41,429 bases of DNA from CAZLFQ01 sp964625465. GTDB taxonomy: Bacteria > Pseudomonadota > Alphaproteobacteria > Rickettsiales > Midichloriaceae. A program made the translations under genes and the position numbers. How positions within the stretch are numbered: the first letter of the stretch is position 1; each line of letters starts with the position of its first letter. The notes below the pieces were generated by a model, which was given only the letters and a program-made list of their open reading frames with translations, was not told the DNA's origin and did not search any database. The DNA lies in the NCBI GenBank assembly GCA_964625465.1, contig CAZVFD010000012.1:1-41429 (forward strand), in the 5' to 3' direction. Positions 38,038-41,429 of this stretch are shown piece after piece.

Positions 38038-40128
38038 ATGACAGTATTAGATAAAATAAAGACCGGTCAGGAATATTTAGAATCTCTCATGGGAGATTCT
38101 GAAGAGCTGTCAATATCTATATTAAACCAAAGTGCGGTTGCAAACCAGCTTTCAGGAAGGTATGAAATTCTTGGTGAGAAGAACGTAGATTATTCTACTG
38201 AGTATTGTAATGCATACAATGTTGTTGATTTAATTGATGGAAATAATAGCCAAAATTTATACGCTTTGGTTTTTAACAAAACCATGCCAATAAGAATGCA
38301 TGAGATAATCAAGCTCAAAAAAATGAATATGCCAAGCCTAATTACTCCACTTGATTTTGGGATTGTGCCTATCGGAAGTAATGAAGTGCAGCACTTTGTA
38401 GTTATCATGCGTAAACCAAGAGGTATGTCACTAAAGGAATTACAGGGTAAAGGAATAAAATTTGATTTTGCCTTTATAACCCAAAAATTTCTGCCTGCAG
38501 TTTTGCCAATTCTTAATTCAATTCATCAGTCACAAATATATCATGGCTCACTAAACTCAGATAATATCTATTTGGATGAGGCGGGTAATATACTTATTGA
38601 TCAGTGTGTAAGTGAATTGTGCGGTCACTCACAATACGTTTTCTATGAGACAATAGATCGAGCGCAATGTTTACCTCTTGGCAAGTGTAGGGGGCATGCT
38701 GGTATTGATTATTATGCACTGGGCATGATTATCTTTTTCTTAATTTCAGGTAGAGACTTTGCAAGCTCGGATGCTCAAGAAATTATCAAGCAGAAATTAT
38801 ATCAAGGAACATACCATTTTTTAAATGCTGCATTTTTATTAAATGGACAGTTGGCAGACTTAATTCGAGGGTTGGTATCTGATCAAAATGATCTGCGCTG
38901 GGGAGCGACAGAGGTAGATGGCTTTCTTCAAGGGAGGAGTTATTCAATAACGGATTTGACAGATTTGACTTATTTCTCAAGGGCCGTTGTGTTTAACGGT
39001 AAAGAGCACTACTCAAAGAGATCTTTGGTGTATGACATGTCTCTAAATTGGGATGTAGCCAAAGAATACATCAAGCAAGATAAAATAAAAAAATGGCTGG
39101 AAAATAATACGTCAGAAGAAAAGTATGTTGAAGCCTTAGAATTGTTTAGCAATAGTACTTCAGGAAAATCACTTTCTCAAAAATTAATTTCTCCTGATGA
39201 CGAAAGATTGATTAAGCTTATGATCATTCTAGACCCAGAAGGGCCAATTAGGTTTAAAAATTTTGCTTTCTATAAAGAGGGAATTGGCCCTGTATTGGCA
39301 CATAGTATTGGATATTCTCATGCCGAAACTACGCAAATTTTAGCGGCTTTATTATACCTGAATGTTTTTGTTATATATGAAGTCTTGGCGCAGCTATATG
39401 CAAAGCCAAATTTAAGTGAGTATATGGTACAAATTAATAGGTGTAGTGAGTTCTTAAAAAAATCTGAATATGGATTTGGAATAGAGAGGTGTCTCTATGA
39501 CTTGAATCCGACCCTAATATGCCAGAGTAGTATTGTGAGTAATCAGTTCTGTATTGGGCTAAAAGATATATTAGAGTTCTTGAATTCAGCATCACTTAAT
39601 TTTGAAGATTTAGTAGCTAAGAAGACTATATCTTGTTTTTTAGCTAGTCGAATAGTCTTGCTAACCGAGATAAAAAATAGAGAACTTGATAAGTATCCAA
39701 TGGTACAAAGAAGCAGAGCTTATCAAATTTTGGGGATTTTTGCTCAAGCGCAAAAACATGCCAAGATTAGCGACTTAATGAATCTGTGTAATACAATTAT
39801 GGAGAGTGTTAGGGATGTTTTGGATGCAGCCCTAAAAAGTGGTTCTATTAAAAAGATTTTTTTTGAAAAGCTTTCTGTTGCTTCTAGAACTGGAAATATT
39901 CATGAGTTACAGAAGATTGCACTAAATTCCACTCATATCAATGATGATATAGACGGGTATACTAGTGCTTTGAGAAGAGGGGCTGAAATTGCTAGAGAAA
40001 TATTTTCATTAAATAATAAAAATTCTATAAATTATGAAATCAAGCGTAAGAGCCTAAGGCTAGCAGTAAGGTTTAGTTACTTGATTTGTGGTTTTATAGT
40101 TTTATCAATAATATTGCAGAGTATATGA
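38038..40128 (+). CDS. Tail-anchored protein-kinase-like protein (probable pseudokinase)
   Basis: 696 residues. Residues of about 100-300 have the plan of a Ser/Thr kinase C-lobe: IYHGSLNSDNIYLD (about 167-180) in place of HRDxKxxN, ILIDQC (about 185-190) in place of the DFG strand, and GIDYYALGMIIFFLISGRDF like the alphaF helix. The catalytic Asp of HRD is replaced (HGS) and Gly of DFG is lost, so normal kinase activity is doubtful. The middle 350 residues are helical and unrecognised. The last 20 residues are one hydrophobic helix (SYLICGFIVLSIILQS), so the protein is tail-anchored with its bulk in the cytoplasm. It overlaps the next gene by 4 bases. Function unknown. Confidence 0.75.
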   Translation: MTVLDKIKTGQEYLESLMGDSEELSISILNQSAVANQLSGRYEILGEKNVDYSTEYCNAYNVVDLIDGNNSQNLYALVFNKTMPIRMHEIIKLKKMNMPSLITPLDFGIVPIGSNEVQHFVVIMRKPRGMSLKELQGKGIKFDFAFITQKFLPAVLPILNSIHQSQIYHGSLNSDNIYLDEAGNILIDQCVSELCGHSQYVFYETIDRAQCLPLGKCRGHAGIDYYALGMIIFFLISGRDFASSDAQEIIKQKLYQGTYHFLNAAFLLNGQLADLIRGLVSDQNDLRWGATEVDGFLQGRSYSITDLTDLTYFSRAVVFNGKEHYSKRSLVYDMSLNWDVAKEYIKQDKIKKWLENNTSEEKYVEALELFSNSTSGKSLSQKLISPDDERLIKLMIILDPEGPIRFKNFAFYKEGIGPVLAHSIGYSHAETTQILAALLYLNVFVIYEVLAQLYAKPNLSEYMVQINRCSEFLKKSEYGFGIERCLYDLNPTLICQSSIVSNQFCIGLKDILEFLNSASLNFEDLVAKKTISCFLASRIVLLTEIKNRELDKYPMVQRSRAYQILGIFAQAQKHAKISDLMNLCNTIMESVRDVLDAALKSGSIKKIFFEKLSVASRTGNIHELQKIALNSTHINDDIDGYTSALRRGAEIAREIFSLNNKNSINYEIKRKSLRLAVRFSYLICGFIVLSIILQSI

Positions 40129-40514
40129 AGATTTACACAGTATATCTAAAAGACAATGCTGATCCATTAGAGGAAGCGGAATATGTATCCGAGGGGTTTG
40201 CTTGGAAGGGTTTTATCTTTAATTTTTTCTGGCTGATTTATCATAAGTTATGGATTCAAGCAGCTGTTACACTAGTTATAATGATTGCAATTCGTGAATT
40301 AGCTAATGTTGGGGTGATGGGTGAAAATGCAGCTTTTCTTTTGAATTTAGGGATTTGCGCTTATATTGGTTTTGCAGGAAGAGATTTTTTAAGAAGAAGA
40401 CTAGAGCATGAAGGGTTCAATTTTGCCGATGTAGTATTGGCACAGTCAATTGATGAGGCGGAATATAAGTTTATTGACTCTTTGATTAAACAACATAAGG
40501 AATTGAATAAATGA
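40125..40514 (+). CDS. DUF2628-type small membrane protein
   Basis: 129 residues from the ATG at 40125 that overlaps the previous stop (ATGA); an upstream in-frame start at 40086 is less likely. The sequence starts MKIYTVYLK, has the typical FAWKGFIFNFFWLIYHKLWI block followed by two hydrophobic helices (AAVTLVIMIAIRELANVG and AAFLLNLGICAYIGFAGRDF), and ends in a charged tail. This matches DUF2628 proteins, which are common in alphaproteobacteria and of unknown function. It overlaps the acetyltransferase gene by 4 bases. Confidence 0.8.
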   Translation: MKIYTVYLKDNADPLEEAEYVSEGFAWKGFIFNFFWLIYHKLWIQAAVTLVIMIAIRELANVGVMGENAAFLLNLGICAYIGFAGRDFLRRRLEHEGFNFADVVLAQSIDEAEYKFIDSLIKQHKELNK

Positions 40515-41047
40515 ATCTTGTAGCTAAAACTTCAGTAGAAATTTTACATAAATTAAATTCAATTGATTTAGAAGATATATGTGATGCGACAGTTGATACA
40601 ATGAAAGAGACCCTAGGGTTTAACATTGGTACGCAAAACATTCAGGCTATGAACAGAGAAGCAATTACTAAATATTGGGAAGGAGTTCTTTTAGTGCCTG
40701 AAAGGGTTCTTATTATAGGGAGGCTTGATAATACAATTGCAGGCGCTTTGCAGATTGTGAAGCCATCGGCGAGTAACCATATATCATCATTTGCCTGCTC
40801 AGTAGATAACCATTTCGTTGCGCCATGGGCACGAGGACATGGGCTGTCAAATATGATGTTAGAAATGTCTGAGAATGAAGCTAAGAGATTGGGATATTCA
40901 CTTATTAAGATAAGCGTCAGAAAGACCAGAGAGGCAGCTATCAAGGTTTTCGAAAAGCGCGGATATGTTAAATGGGGAGAGTTGCCTAAGTATGAGTTAG
41001 ATCAAGGCGTCATAGTCCCTGGGAATTTTTATTTCAAAGAATTGTAA
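40511..41047 (+). CDS. GNAT-family N-acetyltransferase
   Basis: 178 residues. The acetyl-CoA-binding motif A is seen as VAPWARGHGLSNMMLEMSEN (R/Q-x-x-G-x-G/A form), followed by AKRLGYSLIKISVRKTREAA and the closing motif VFEKRGYVKWGE. The first 50 residues are helical and family-specific. Acceptor unknown. It starts inside the last codons of the DUF2628 gene, and it ends the operon that began with bcp. Confidence 0.85.
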   Translation: MNLVAKTSVEILHKLNSIDLEDICDATVDTMKETLGFNIGTQNIQAMNREAITKYWEGVLLVPERVLIIGRLDNTIAGALQIVKPSASNHISSFACSVDNHFVAPWARGHGLSNMMLEMSENEAKRLGYSLIKISVRKTREAAIKVFEKRGYVKWGELPKYELDQGVIVPGNFYFKEL

Positions 41048-41114
41048 TAAATCTTTATTTTTTTATCATTTGCTGTTTATAATCAAAAGATGGCTTTGAT
41101 TATTTGGGGGAAAT

Positions 41115-41429
41115 ATGAAAAGTGCTGAAGAATATATTGTTGATAATTTGAATGCTGGTAATATTGAAAAGATTTTACAGTTAATTGATCGGATTGATGT
41201 TTTTGAACTAACTATGTTGTTAGATCAGACAATAGTTGGCATTACTATGGCTTCAAATTGTGGTAACGGTAACCTTCTTAATAGGTTAATGTTTGAAGCA
41301 GAAGCTGCTCCAGTGGTAGAGTTGATATTCAGAAAGATGCAGCCGTTTAGATTTTTTAATGCTGCAGTAAGATATGCTTTAGTATCCCTGGAAAATGAAT
41401 TGCACTTAAGGTCTGAATTTGCTTTTAGG
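41115..41429 (+). CDS. Partial gene, N-terminal 105 residues, cut by the window end
   Basis: The frame is open from the ATG at 41115 to the last base. TTTGGGGGAAAT precedes it. It starts MKSAEEYIVDNLNAGNIEKI and continues helical (ILQLIDRIDVFELTMLLDQT, NLLNRLMFEAEAAPVVELIF). The paired-helix, NAGNIEKIL-like pattern resembles the N-terminal region of ankyrin or other helical-repeat proteins, but no repeat is complete here. Function cannot be called. Confidence 0.7.
   Translation, partial: MKSAEEYIVDNLNAGNIEKILQLIDRIDVFELTMLLDQTIVGITMASNCGNGNLLNRLMFEAEAAPVVELIFRKMQPFRFFNAAVRYALVSLENELHLRSEFAFR

Noticed and set aside
1..41429. tRNA or rRNA genes, prophage or transposase
   Set aside because: I saw no cloverleaf-like or rRNA sequence and no integrase, transposase or phage structural gene on either strand; short tRNAs could be missed by eye.

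Overview
The window looks like part of the chromosome of an obligate intracellular alphaproteobacterium, most probably of the order Rickettsiales. I cannot name a genus. The grounds are an AT-rich genome, a long eukaryote-like (type 2) isoleucyl-tRNA synthetase, LolA, Pal, NhaA and TCA-cycle genes mixed with many eukaryote-like or effector-like proteins (ankyrin, LRR, Fic, a DxD glycosyltransferase), and dispersed palindromic repeats between genes. There are two 10-N assembly gaps, at 1593-1602 and 29829-29838.

Layout. 1-660: palindromic repeats and a broken GIY-YIG endonuclease gene. 663-6378 (minus): an ankyrin protein, a two-helix membrane protein, then lpd and sucB (E3 and E2 of 2-oxoglutarate dehydrogenase). 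6661-10801 (plus): an LRR protein with a nuclear-localisation-like tail, then ileS. 10825-17528: an accessory island holding eight intact small (about 90-125 aa) proteins that I read as one divergent paralogous family, at least three remnants of it, an ankyrin-like protein, a CheD-like glutamine deamidase with no chemotaxis genes nearby, and a Fic enzyme with two 31-bp palindromic operators at its start. 17771-21482: divergent lolA and a YhdP/AsmA-like gene, flanked by direct copies of an 89-bp repeat. 21809-25853: a succinate-semialdehyde dehydrogenase, an unknown protein and an ABC exporter. 25864-33518: a second accessory region with a DxD glycosyltransferase, a Ser/Pro-rich protein, an unknown protein, a HAD phosphatase and a 975-aa ankyrin protein. 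33622-41047: packed housekeeping genes, nhaA-lolC-nnrD, pal, bcp, and a tail-anchored pseudokinase-DUF2628-GNAT cluster. The window ends inside a new gene.

The most unusual observation is a layout seen three times. An accessory gene or cluster sits between a gene's 3' end and a second, slightly diverged copy of that same 3' end. This holds for ileS (60 bp, small-family gene as cargo), the HAD gene (33 bp, 975-aa ankyrin gene as cargo) and the Ser/Pro-rich gene (218 bp, glycosyltransferase gene as cargo). In the two shorter cases the copy still reads in frame to its own stop codon. This suggests cargo modules that arrive carrying a replacement gene end, although no integrase or transposase is visible here. 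The small-protein family, the CheD-like deamidase and the Fic operator pair are the other leads.
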